Source: an uncultured Myxococcales bacterium (GTDB lineage Bacteria > Myxococcota_A > UBA9042). From it: a stretch of DNA of 13,422 nt. Shown in pieces: positions 6,744 to 13,221 of the stretch. The stretch's first letter is position 1. Every line of letters begins with the position of its first letter. The notes beneath the pieces were generated by a model. That model was not told where the DNA came from, did no database searches, and saw only the letters and a program-made list of their open reading frames with translations. The stretch is taken from positions 1 to 13,422 of the forward strand of contig CAIXAA010000033.1 in assembly GCA_903917305.1 (NCBI GenBank). Reading direction: 5' to 3'. A program made the position numbers and the translations under genes.

Positions 6744-7481
6744 ATGCCGAAACAACCCGACCCCGCGGCCGTCACGCCCATCGACGTCCCCGAGACCGTC
6801 TACGACAGAGTCCTGCACGGCACCGTGCTGATGTTCAACGCCATCATCCTGAATGCGCTGCTGTTCCTGTTCTCGCCCGTGTTCAAGGCGGCGACCGTCC
6901 GTGCCGACCTGCTGGCGGCGCTGGCTTCAGATCAGGCGCGCGGCAAGGCGCGCGGCGCGTACCGCATGACCGCGGCGGAGCGGCAGGCCGTCGAGAAAGA
7001 GACGACGTTCGTGTTCTCGCACCTCTCGCCGACCATCGAGGGCGGCATGCCCATCGGCTCGGCGTTCCGCGGCGACTACTTCCCGCTCGCCAGCACCAAT
7101 CCCAGCACGGGCGACTTGCTCATCAGCTTCTCCGAAGGCACGGCCAAGCATGGCTGGCCGACGCTGCCCCACGGCTGGACGCCGGCGTACTTGAAGGACC
7201 TTGGCCAGCGCAGCAACGTCGCCCAGGCGCAGAGCGAGGCGTCGGCAGCCGGGCGCAGCGGCCAAGCCAAGGCGTCGCAGGCCGTCAGCCGCAACGTCGC
7301 GAAGATTCGGACGAGCATGCGGCTGTTGTTGGTGGGGTGGTACGGCTCGCAGAGCGCGGAGTTGTTGAAGTTCGGCCTGCAGCCGCGCAAGCCCGGGCCG
7401 GGACGGCGGCTCAAGTCCAAGGCCAAGGCGCCGGTGGCGGCGCAGCCGGCGCCCGTGGAAGGCGAGATCACGCCGGAGTAG
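6744..7481 (+). CDS. Hypothetical protein, 245 aa
   Basis: Function not recognised. The start is set by a strong Shine-Dalgarno AAGGAG at 6733-6738, five bases before ATG 6744; an in-frame GTG at 6702 would bury that site inside the gene and was not used. The N-terminus (MPKQPDPAAVTPIDVPETVY) is polar. Residues about 26-46 (GTVLMFNAIILNALLFLFSPVF) are strongly hydrophobic and could be one membrane helix or a buried amphipathic segment. The middle contains ASTNPSTGDLLISFSEGTAKHGWPTLP and is not low-complexity. The C-terminal part reads IRTSMRLLLVGWYGSQSAELLKFGLQP and then a Lys/Pro/Ala-rich basic tail (RKPGPGRRLKSKAKAP). A short helix, then [FL]GL.PRK and a basic tail, recalls small hypothetical proteins of Planctomycetes and Myxococcota, from memory only. 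It stands alone: hairpin-chain DNA on the left and the convergent BON gene 12 bases away on the right. Confidence 0.78.
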   Translation: MPKQPDPAAVTPIDVPETVYDRVLHGTVLMFNAIILNALLFLFSPVFKAATVRADLLAALASDQARGKARGAYRMTAAERQAVEKETTFVFSHLSPTIEGGMPIGSAFRGDYFPLASTNPSTGDLLISFSEGTAKHGWPTLPHGWTPAYLKDLGQRSNVAQAQSEASAAGRSGQAKASQAVSRNVAKIRTSMRLLLVGWYGSQSAELLKFGLQPRKPGPGRRLKSKAKAPVAAQPAPVEGEITPE

Positions 7482-7493
7482 AGGGCAGGGCGT

Positions 7494-7982
7494 CTACTTC
7501 CGCCCCTTCCCCTTCACCGCCACCAGGTTCTCCACGTTCTCCACCCCCGGCACCTCCGCCACGCGCTTCTCCAGCCTCAGCAGCAGCGCCCGCGAGCGCA
7601 CCTCGCCCATCAGCACGACCTTGCCGTCGTAGACGGACACCTCGACCTGCTGCAACTGCCTGCCCAGCCGCGGATTTTCGCCCAGCGCGGCTTGGATCGC
7701 GCGTTGCAGCGTGCGGTCGGTGGACTCGTCCTCGCGGGTCGGCGGGATGACCGGCTCCAGGTCGCCCGGCTCGGCGCGCTCCATCTCCTCGGTCGCCGGC
7801 GGCGCCGGCTGCGGCGTGGCGGGCACGACGGCACCGCCCGGGAGCGGCCGCGCGGCCTCCTTCGCGGCATTCTCCTTCTCGATCCGGTCCATGCGCGCGC
7901 GGTAATGGGCCAGGATCTGCTCCTCCTGGCTCTTGCAGCTCAGGAGCATCACTGCACCCAGCAAAATGGCCATGTGTCGCAT
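7494..7982 (-). CDS. BON-domain lipoprotein
   Basis: A predicted exported lipoprotein of 162 aa with one C-terminal BON domain, a small fold thought to bind membranes or hydrophobic ligands and found in OsmY-like periplasmic proteins. The start is the ATG whose first base is 7982, because GGAGG (plus-strand CCTCC at 7989-7993) lies six bases upstream; a longer frame to 8039 has no such site. Residues 1-16 (MRHMAILLGAVMLLSC) form a short lipoprotein signal with lipobox LLSC, modified Cys at 16. Residues about 17-42 are charged and helical (HYRARMDRIEKENAAKE). Residues 43-85 are a Pro/Ala/Glu linker. Residues about 89-157 are the BON domain: TLQRAIQAALGENPRL, then VEVSVYDGKVVLMGEVRSR with the typical glycine, then VAEVPGVENVENLVAV. 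It is the last gene of the minus-strand group and lies 120 bases downstream of the small membrane protein gene. It ends 12 bases from the convergent 245-aa gene, with no room for a classical terminator. Confidence 0.85.
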   Translation of the reverse strand: MRHMAILLGAVMLLSCKSQEEQILAHYRARMDRIEKENAAKEAARPLPGGAVVPATPQPAPPATEEMERAEPGDLEPVIPPTREDESTDRTLQRAIQAALGENPRLGRQLQQVEVSVYDGKVVLMGEVRSRALLLRLEKRVAEVPGVENVENLVAVKGKGRK

Positions 7983-8067
7983 GACGCGCCTCCGATCAGC
8001 CTTTCTCGGGCTTGCATCTTCAGGGTGGCGGATCCGCACCGGGTTCCGCAGGCGGCGGGGCCTTGTC

Positions 8068-8089
8068 GCGGAATGTGCGCGGAATGTGC
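8068..8089. repeat. Tandem duplication, 2 x 11 bp
   Basis: GCGGAATGTGC occurs twice head to tail (8068-8078 and 8079-8089) in the 120-base gap between the BON lipoprotein gene and the small membrane protein gene. Two copies only; no function is suggested by the sequence. Confidence 0.75.
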
Positions 8090-8102
8090 GGCCACGCTGT
8101 GG

Positions 8103-8708
8103 CTAGCCTGTCGGACCTTGCTCCCTCTGCCCGTCAGCGGGAGAGGGACCGTCGCGCAGCGACAGGGTGAGGGCGCGGGCCGCGGCGTAGAAGGCCGCGG
8201 CGCCCCACAGCCACATCAGCTGCGGCACCAACGTGATGTGCTTGCCTTGAAACTGGAACAGCGACGGATTCCACCAGGCGGGCACGTAGGTCCAGCCGGC
8301 GCTGCCGCTGCTGAGCAGCTCGATGCCAAGCTCCTGCAGTTGCCCCCACGCCAGCAGCACGAGCAGCTCGCGCCAGCGAAACCCAACGAAATGCGGCGCA
8401 GGGCACAGCGCGCGCACGAGCCCCAGGCCGACGAGACACAGGCCGCCATCCCAACAGGTATGGCTCGCCAGGACCACGGCGAAGGGGGCTGGGGGGCTCG
8501 TCAGGAAATCGAAGATGTGGACGATGCCGAGACCGTCCAGCGTCGAGAGCGGAATCTCCCACGTCAGGCCGATGGCGAGGCCAGCGAGGAACAGGCGAAA
8601 GGTGAGTGGCGACAGTCGCTTGGCGGCGAAGAGCGCGCAAACGCAGAGGAGAATGCTGGCGCCGATGGCGAAGTCGAGGCACCAGAAGTGGTCGCGCAGG
8701 AATGCCAA
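8103..8708 (-). CDS. Small polytopic membrane protein, unknown function
   Basis: A 201-aa integral membrane protein I cannot name. About five hydrophobic segments: residues 9-29, 35-53, 76-100, 113-132 and 158-181. Several polar residues sit in or beside membrane segments: WEIP (50-53), SHTCWDGG (82-89, with H83 and D87), GQLQELGIE (122-130, with E126 and E130) and LVPQLMW (160-166). Such conserved-looking buried polar residues suggest ligand or metal handling, but this is inference. The start is TTG at 8708-8706: no ATG is near the N-terminus, and this TTG lies 7 bases after the mgtE stop, so translation is probably coupled to mgtE; no good Shine-Dalgarno is visible. Residues about 179-196 (ALTLSLRDGPSPADGQRE) are encoded by the dispersed repeat at 8121-8173, so the natural C-terminus may once have ended before it. 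Medium confidence on the start, high that it is a membrane protein gene. Confidence 0.75.
   Translation of the reverse strand: MAFLRDHFWCLDFAIGASILLCVCALFAAKRLSPLTFRLFLAGLAIGLTWEIPLSTLDGLGIVHIFDFLTSPPAPFAVVLASHTCWDGGLCLVGLGLVRALCPAPHFVGFRWRELLVLLAWGQLQELGIELLSSGSAGWTYVPAWWNPSLFQFQGKHITLVPQLMWLWGAAAFYAAARALTLSLRDGPSPADGQREQGPTG
8121..8173. repeat. Dispersed GGGAGAGGG / GGGTGAGGG intergenic repeat inside the 3' end of a gene
   Basis: The plus strand shows CCCTCTGCCCG (8123-8133), loop TCAG, CGGGAGAGGG (8138-8147): a 10-bp hairpin with one bulged G. A smaller hairpin GTCGC-GCA-GCGAC (8151-8163) and the word GGGTGAGGG (8165-8173) follow. This order (GGGAGAGGG, a small hairpin, GGGTGAGGG) is that of a very common dispersed intergenic repeat of Gram-negative genomes, recognised from memory. 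It overlaps the last codons of the minus-strand membrane protein gene at 8103-8708. Confidence 0.65.
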
Positions 8709-8715
8709 GCCGGAC

Positions 8716-10023
8716 CTACAGCAGCGTCCCGCCCAGCACGACGCTCGCCACGGTGAAATAGATCACCAAACCGGTCACATCCACCAGCGTCGCGACGAAC
8801 GGCGCGCTCGCGCTCGCGGGGTCGAAGCCCAACTTGCGCAGCAGCAGCGGCAACATGGACCCGGCCAGCGTGCCGAACAGCACCACGCCAATCAGGCTGA
8901 ACGCGACGGTGGCGCCAATCAGCCCGGCATTGGGCCCCGCCGCCGTGCCGTACGTGTGGAACATGCGTTGCCAAAGCACGATGCGCATCAGGCCGATGAC
9001 GCCGAGCAGGCCGCCCAGCGCCAGCCCCGCCGCAAGCTCGCGCCGCACCACGCGAAAGGCGTCGCGCATCCGCACTTCGCCCAGCGCCATCGCGCGAATC
9101 ACCAGCGTGGAGGCTTGGGAGCCGGAATTGCCGCCGCTGGAAATGATCAGCGGCACGAAAAGCGCGAGCACGACGGCCTTGGCGATCTCCGCCTCGAAGT
9201 AGCTCATCGCGGTCGCCGTCAGCATTTCGCCGAGGAACAGCGCGGACAGCCAGCCGCCGCGCTTCTTGAGCATCGACCAGAAGGCGATCTCCAGGTACGG
9301 CTCGTCCAACGCTTCCATACCGCCGAATTTCTGGGCGTCTTCAGTGGCTTCCTCGTCGACCACGTCGACGATGTCGTCCATCGTGACGATACCTTTCATG
9401 CGCTTCTGGTCGTCGACCACGGGCACGGCGAGGAAGCTGTAGTGCCGGAACAGGCGGCTGACGGCTTCCTGGTCCATCTCCTCGAAGACACTGACGACTT
9501 CGTCGCACATCACGTCGCGCACCACGCTGTGCGACGGCGCCGTGAACAGCTCGCGCAGCGTCGCCACGCCGAGCAGATGCTGAGCGCCGTCCAGCACATA
9601 GACGTAGTAGATGGTCTCCAGGTGCTGCGCTTGACGCCGCAGGTAGAGCAGGGCTTCATCCACGCGCATGTCCGGGCGCACGCGCGCGAAGCGCGTCGAC
9701 ATCAGGCCGCCGGCGTCGTCTTCGGCGTACGCCAGAAGCACCGAAACTTCCTTGCGGTTCGCCTCGTCGAGCAGCGCCAGCAGCTCCCCGCGCTGCTCCG
9801 CGTCCACTTCCTGCAGCAAGTCCGCCGCATCGTCGGGCGCGAGCATCCGCATCCACGGCTTGCGGCTGTGCGCCGGCAGCAGCATCAGTAACTCGGCGGT
9901 GTCGCGCGCCGCCAGCTGGCTGAAGAACTCCTCGGCGTCCTCGAGGTCCATCGCGCGAAAGGCGGCGAGCTTCTCCTCGTCTTCGAGGCGCTGCCAGCGG
10001 TCGTGCAGGGCGCTGATCGGCAT
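8716..10023 (-). CDS. mgtE: MgtE-family magnesium transporter
   Basis: Inner-membrane Mg2+-selective channel of the MgtE/SLC41 family, gated by cytoplasmic Mg2+. 435 aa with the full domain order: an alpha-helical N domain (about 1-100, repeats such as AADLLQEVDAEQRGELLALL), the EDDAGGLMST junction (101-110), a CBS pair (about 111-225, with VPVVDDQKRMKGIVTMDDI at 200-218), a plug helix, and the membrane domain from about 250. Hallmarks: RGGWLSALFLGEML (255-268), PLIISSGGNSGSQ (291-303) and FDPASASAPFVATLVDVTG near the C-terminus, where D415 matches the pore Asp that binds Mg2+ in the Thermus protein (D432 there). The start chosen is the ATG at 10023, because GGAGG (plus-strand CCTCC, 10029-10033) is five bases upstream; a GTG seven codons earlier would place that site within the gene. 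No room for an M-box riboswitch is seen in the 81 bases upstream. The small membrane protein gene follows after 7 bases. Confidence 0.95.
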   Translation of the reverse strand: MPISALHDRWQRLEDEEKLAAFRAMDLEDAEEFFSQLAARDTAELLMLLPAHSRKPWMRMLAPDDAADLLQEVDAEQRGELLALLDEANRKEVSVLLAYAEDDAGGLMSTRFARVRPDMRVDEALLYLRRQAQHLETIYYVYVLDGAQHLLGVATLRELFTAPSHSVVRDVMCDEVVSVFEEMDQEAVSRLFRHYSFLAVPVVDDQKRMKGIVTMDDIVDVVDEEATEDAQKFGGMEALDEPYLEIAFWSMLKKRGGWLSALFLGEMLTATAMSYFEAEIAKAVVLALFVPLIISSGGNSGSQASTLVIRAMALGEVRMRDAFRVVRRELAAGLALGGLLGVIGLMRIVLWQRMFHTYGTAAGPNAGLIGATVAFSLIGVVLFGTLAGSMLPLLLRKLGFDPASASAPFVATLVDVTGLVIYFTVASVVLGGTLL

Positions 10024-10104
10024 GGCGTCCTCCGTGCTGTCCACGCGCCCGAAGCGCCCGCTGTCACTTGCGTGATCGGTTCCGTTGTTGCTGGATGGGT
10101 TTGG

Positions 10105-11403
10105 CTACTTCCAGCCCTGGCCCAGCACTTCGTGCTTGATGTAGCCGCCGCCCGGCAGGTTGCCGCCGTGCTCGCGCATCGCGCCGTACGCCCACTTCTG
10201 GTCGCCCTTGGCGAAGTGGAAGTCGAGCGCGCCGACCGTCAGCTTCCAATAGCCGTACCAGTCCAGCGCGTCCAAGTGGCTGTCCGGCATGGCCAAGCCC
10301 GCCAGGCCGCCCGGCTTGCCCTCGATGGTCAGCGGCGCGGAGTGGTCGGCGTGCAGCGCCGGCACCGTCGGCGCGTTCAGCGCATCGCCCGCCATCGTCC
10401 CGTGCAGCACGATGATCTGCTTCTTGTCGGTCTTGAGCTCGTTGTACAGCGTCAGCCCGTTGGCCTTGGTCGCGTCGAGGTACGGCGCAATCGTGTCGTC
10501 CTTGGCCTGCACGAACGTGAAGTACGTGTCCGCGCCGGACCACATGCCCTTGGCTTGCACCTGCGCGTCCTGGAACGTGCCGACCGGCGGCGGCTCGTTC
10601 GAGATCGCGAACATCATCACCGCAGCCGGGTCCTGGATCGCGTTCTTCGTGTCGGTGTTGATGTTCTTGTACGCCGCGAGCAGCACGACCTTGGCGCCCA
10701 TCGAGTGGCCGACGTAGATGATCTTGCTCATGTCCGCCGTCGTCACCACATCCGGCAGCGCCTTCTGCGCCGCGAGCAGGTCGTCGCCCATGCGCACGTG
10801 GTCGGCGTCCAGGGCGTTCATCTCCACTTGCACGAGCGCGGCGATGTAGCCGTGCGACGCGACATGCTTCAAGAAGTCCAGGTAGTTGGTGCCCAGCGTG
10901 CCGCCCATGCCGTTGCTGCCCAGCTGCTTGCCGGGCACGAAGAGCATCACGGGGAAGATGCCCGGCGTCATCGGCTTGACGATCAGCATCTGCTGGTAGG
11001 ACGCACCGTAGCTCACCGTCTGCGGGTCGGAGATCGTCAGCGGCCCCGGACCACCCGGGTGCGGCGCCAGCGGCTGCACGGTGAAGTCGCAGTCCTGGCA
11101 GGTCAGCGGCGGCGGCACGTCCGGCGCGGCATCCACGGCCGGCGGCACGTCGGGCGCGAGATCCGGCGCAATGTCCGGCGTGGCCGGCACGTCCGGCGCG
11201 AGATCGTCCGCCGGCGCCACGGCATCGGTCACGGCGTCGATCGGCGCTTCGACATCGCTGAGGATCGCGTCGCCTTGCGCGAAGTCCTTTGGCAGCGACA
11301 GCGCGTCGGTCTTCTCGGTGACGGCCGGGTCGCCGCAAGCGGCCAGCGCGGCGGCCACCGCGGCGGCCAGGACCAGGGAGAGTGCATGTCGTGAAAAGTT
11401 CAT
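10105..11403 (-). CDS. Secreted alpha/beta-hydrolase lipoprotein (esterase/lipase/PET-hydrolase-like)
   Basis: A predicted surface or periplasmic hydrolase of 432 aa anchored as a lipoprotein. Residues 1-23 are a signal peptide with lipobox LAAC (Cys23). A low-complexity linker of Asp, Pro, Ala and Val follows (about 51-100, with repeated APD[VIL] units), the style of Myxococcota lipoproteins, then C-x-x-C (102-105). The catalytic domain runs from about 125 to the end: FPVMLFVPG (150-158), SHGYIAALVQVEM (183-195, strand and turn), then the nucleophile elbow YVGHSMG (230-236, Ser234). Likely acid is D302 or D303 in QAKDDTIAP; likely His is H354 (ADHSAP) or H377. The layout resembles the chlorophyllase/PET-hydrolase-like group, whose substrates are carboxyl esters; the substrate here cannot be told. 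The ATG at 11403 is used because it begins the lipoprotein signal; a GTG three codons earlier is possible and neither has a clear ribosome site. The mgtE start lies 81 bases beyond the stop. Confidence 0.87.
   Translation of the reverse strand: MNFSRHALSLVLAAAVAAALAACGDPAVTEKTDALSLPKDFAQGDAILSDVEAPIDAVTDAVAPADDLAPDVPATPDIAPDLAPDVPPAVDAAPDVPPPLTCQDCDFTVQPLAPHPGGPGPLTISDPQTVSYGASYQQMLIVKPMTPGIFPVMLFVPGKQLGSNGMGGTLGTNYLDFLKHVASHGYIAALVQVEMNALDADHVRMGDDLLAAQKALPDVVTTADMSKIIYVGHSMGAKVVLLAAYKNINTDTKNAIQDPAAVMMFAISNEPPPVGTFQDAQVQAKGMWSGADTYFTFVQAKDDTIAPYLDATKANGLTLYNELKTDKKQIIVLHGTMAGDALNAPTVPALHADHSAPLTIEGKPGGLAGLAMPDSHLDALDWYGYWKLTVGALDFHFAKGDQKWAYGAMREHGGNLPGGGYIKHEVLGQGWK
11104..11223 (-). repeat. 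Degenerate repeat encoding Asp/Pro/Ala-rich linker
   Basis: Within the hydrolase lipoprotein gene, codons 61-100 encode imperfect units of the APD[VIL]-x type (DDLAP, PDIAP, PDLAP, DVPP). At DNA level the plus-strand words GGCGGCACGTC, GGCACGTCCGGCGCGAGATC and close variants recur. Such units are prone to slip and change in number between strains. Confidence 0.6.
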
Positions 11404-11448
11404 GGCGACCACGCGCGGGGCGGAAGGCTGGCTCCGCCAAGGGGGCGC

Positions 11449-11477
11449 AGTCTAGTACACGCATCGTGGCCTGTCTG
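11449..11477 (-). promoter_or_regulatory. Possible sigma70-like promoter for the hydrolase lipoprotein gene
   Basis: On the minus strand CAGACA (plus 11472-11477, 4 of 6 matches to TTGACA) and TAGACT (plus 11449-11454, 4 of 6 matches to TATAAT) are 17 bases apart. The -10 lies about 45 bases before the ATG at 11403. A small hairpin GGCGGA...TCCGCC falls in the predicted leader. In DNA this GC-rich such matches arise by chance, so this is weak. Confidence 0.25.
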
Positions 11478-11502
11478 CACCAGGATCGCCGGCATGCACG
11501 GC

Positions 11503-11531
11503 TTGCGACCAACCTCAAGGTGGCGTAGCGT
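11503..11531 (+). promoter_or_regulatory. Possible sigma70-like promoter for the GT-C glycosyltransferase gene
   Basis: TTGCGA (11503-11508, 4 of 6 to TTGACA) and TAGCGT (11526-11531, 3 of 6 to TATAAT) are 17 bases apart, 37 bases before the ATG at 11569. Placement is sensible in the divergent intergenic region, but the match is poor. Confidence 0.2.
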
Positions 11532-11568
11532 CGCGCGCGCCGGCAGGTCGGGCGGAGGGAAGAACACG

Positions 11569-13107
11569 ATGGAACGTCTGGGCAAATGGCTGCGCGCCTG
11601 CTGGCTCGACGCCCTCGGCATCGCCCTGGCAGCGGTCTTTGCCTTGCCTTCCCTGGCCTTTCGCTTCGGCCGCGACCAGGCCATCTTCCACTACATCGGC
11701 CGCGAGTGGTGGCGCCACGGCACGCTGCCCTACCGCGATGCCTTCGACTTGAAGCCACCCGCGATCTACGTTGTCCACGCGTTGACCTACGGCACGCTGG
11801 GCGGCGGCGAATGGGCGATTCGTGCAGTGGAAATCGTCGTCGTCCTCGGCACGGGCATCCTCGCCGCCTTGGCCTTGCCGCGCGGCCCCTTGCGCCACCC
11901 CGGCACGCTCGGCTGCGGCGCGCTGCTGGCATCGGGCTGGTATTACACCAACTTCGACTTCTGGCACTCCGCGCAGGTCGAGAGCTGGGAGAGCCTGTGC
12001 CTCGTCGCCGCCCTCGCCATCGTCGCCCGCGCCACGCCCGGCGCCCGCTCGGCATTGGCCACCGGCGTCGCGCTCGGCTGCGCCTTCCTCTTCAAGACCA
12101 CCGCGGCAATTCCCGCTTTCGCCATCGGCCTTTACGTCACCATCGAGGCCTTCGCCACCGCCCCCGCCGGCTTGCGCAGCCGCCAGGCCATCTTGCGCGG
12201 CCTGTGGCTCACGGCCGGCGTCCTCTTGCCGGTCGCGCTGACCGTCGCCTTCTTCGCCGTGCACAAGGGCGGCCTCGCCGCGCTGCGCGACGCCGTCGTG
12301 ATCGTCGGCCGCTACGCCAAGATCAACGTCGAGAGCACGCTTTCGGAGCGCTTGCGCGGCTTCTGGTTCGACCAGTCCGGCCTGTGGCTGGGCCTGGGCG
12401 CGGGCGGCTGGCTCGCCGCCATCGTCCATGCCGCGCAGACGCGCGATTGGCCACGCTTCTGGCGGGTGATCGGCCTGGCGCTGGTCGCGCTGGCCACCTT
12501 CGCGTCGGTCGCCATCCAGCAGAAGTACTACTATTACCACGAAGGCGTGCTCGGCTGCTTCGTCGTGCTGGCGGTGCTGCTGTCCCTCGCGCCGCTCACG
12601 CGCGATCGCGCCGCGGCGTCCCTGATCCTCGCGATCGGCCTGATGTTCGGCGCGCTCTTCGCCGCGCCGCCCTGGTACAACAACCACGACGTGAACTACC
12701 GCACGTTCACGCAGTCCTGGTGGAAGCCTTCGGAGCGGAGGACGCTCGACCAGAAGTTCATTGGCGAGGCGCAGTTCAGCCATCCGGCGCAGCAGGAGAT
12801 CGCGGATGCCATCAAAGTGAGGGCACGACCGGGTGACCGGCTGCATGTGCGTGGATTTGAACTGGGAATCTACTGCCTGTCCGGCCTGTCGACGCCGGTG
12901 CGTTTCGTGTCGGATCTGCACCTGGATGGCGCCTACAACCCGCACGGCGCCCAGGATGCGGCGCAGGACGAGGCGCTGCTGATTCGCGAGCCGCCGCGCT
13001 TCTTTGTGACCTTCCGTGACCGGCCGTGGGACCTGGACCCCATCAAGCAGCGCGGCTACCACGAGGTTGTGCGTTCGGGGCTTTTCGTTTTGCTGGAGCG
13101 CGGTTAG
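11569..13107 (+). CDS. GT-C-fold membrane glycosyltransferase (ArnT/PMT-like)
   Basis: A 512-aa multi-span membrane protein resembling the PMT/ArnT superfamily, enzymes that move a sugar from a polyprenyl-phosphate donor to an acceptor on the outer face of the cytoplasmic membrane. Evidence: after the first membrane helix (about 13-32) comes the large outer loop with FGRDQAIFHYIG (33-44; D36-Q37 in the place of the catalytic acidic motif), then GTLPYRDAFDLKPPAIYVVH (51-70), the typical PYRD...KPP signature. At least eight further hydrophobic spans are visible (about 88-104, 112-128, 142-154, 162-192, 212-231, 272-288, 300-316, 326-342, 350-368). QQKYYYYHEG (317-326) corresponds to the K-Y/F...H segment before a late helix in this family. 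About 140 C-terminal residues are soluble and probably extracytoplasmic. The ATG at 11569 is chosen because GGAGGGA (11554-11560) precedes it by 8 bases; a frame opening at ATG 11494 has no such site. No sugar-biosynthesis genes adjoin it, so donor and acceptor are unknown. Confidence 0.85.
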   Translation: MERLGKWLRACWLDALGIALAAVFALPSLAFRFGRDQAIFHYIGREWWRHGTLPYRDAFDLKPPAIYVVHALTYGTLGGGEWAIRAVEIVVVLGTGILAALALPRGPLRHPGTLGCGALLASGWYYTNFDFWHSAQVESWESLCLVAALAIVARATPGARSALATGVALGCAFLFKTTAAIPAFAIGLYVTIEAFATAPAGLRSRQAILRGLWLTAGVLLPVALTVAFFAVHKGGLAALRDAVVIVGRYAKINVESTLSERLRGFWFDQSGLWLGLGAGGWLAAIVHAAQTRDWPRFWRVIGLALVALATFASVAIQQKYYYYHEGVLGCFVVLAVLLSLAPLTRDRAAASLILAIGLMFGALFAAPPWYNNHDVNYRTFTQSWWKPSERRTLDQKFIGEAQFSHPAQQEIADAIKVRARPGDRLHVRGFELGIYCLSGLSTPVRFVSDLHLDGAYNPHGAQDAAQDEALLIREPPRFFVTFRDRPWDLDPIKQRGYHEVVRSGLFVLLERG

Positions 13108-13141
13108 CGCCTTCGGTGGGCGAAGGTCGGCCAAAACGAAA

Positions 13142-13182
13142 CGAGCCCGCTACCGTGGCTGGGGGGCACGGTAGCGGGCTCG
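13142..13182 (-). terminator. Perfect hairpin between convergent genes, oriented for the minus-strand gene
   Basis: The arms CGAGCCCGCTACCGTG (13142-13157) and its exact complement (13167-13182) give 16 perfect pairs with a 9-base loop that includes G6. Read on the minus strand, the stem is followed by TTTCGTTTTGG, a T-rich tract as in an intrinsic terminator; on the plus strand no T run follows. It lies 34 bases after the glycosyltransferase stop and 39 bases beyond the stop of the minus-strand gene, so it may also stop the plus-strand transcript less efficiently. Confidence 0.8.
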
Positions 13183-13221
13183 AGAGGTACTCTAACCAGG
13201 AGACCCGGGGCTGTCAAGTGC

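Noticed and set aside
8323..9891. Long plus-strand frame antisense to mgtE
   Set aside because: His/Arg/Gln-rich shadow composition, and mgtE on the other strand is unmistakable.
10024..10104. Magnesium-sensing riboswitch upstream of mgtE
   Set aside because: Only 81 bases separate the two genes and no M-box-like structured block could be seen.
10064..12055. Long minus-strand frame overlapping the hydrolase and glycosyltransferase genes
   Set aside because: Arg/Ala/Gly-rich shadow in an alternative frame that crosses a divergent intergenic region; both overlapping genes have recognisable families.
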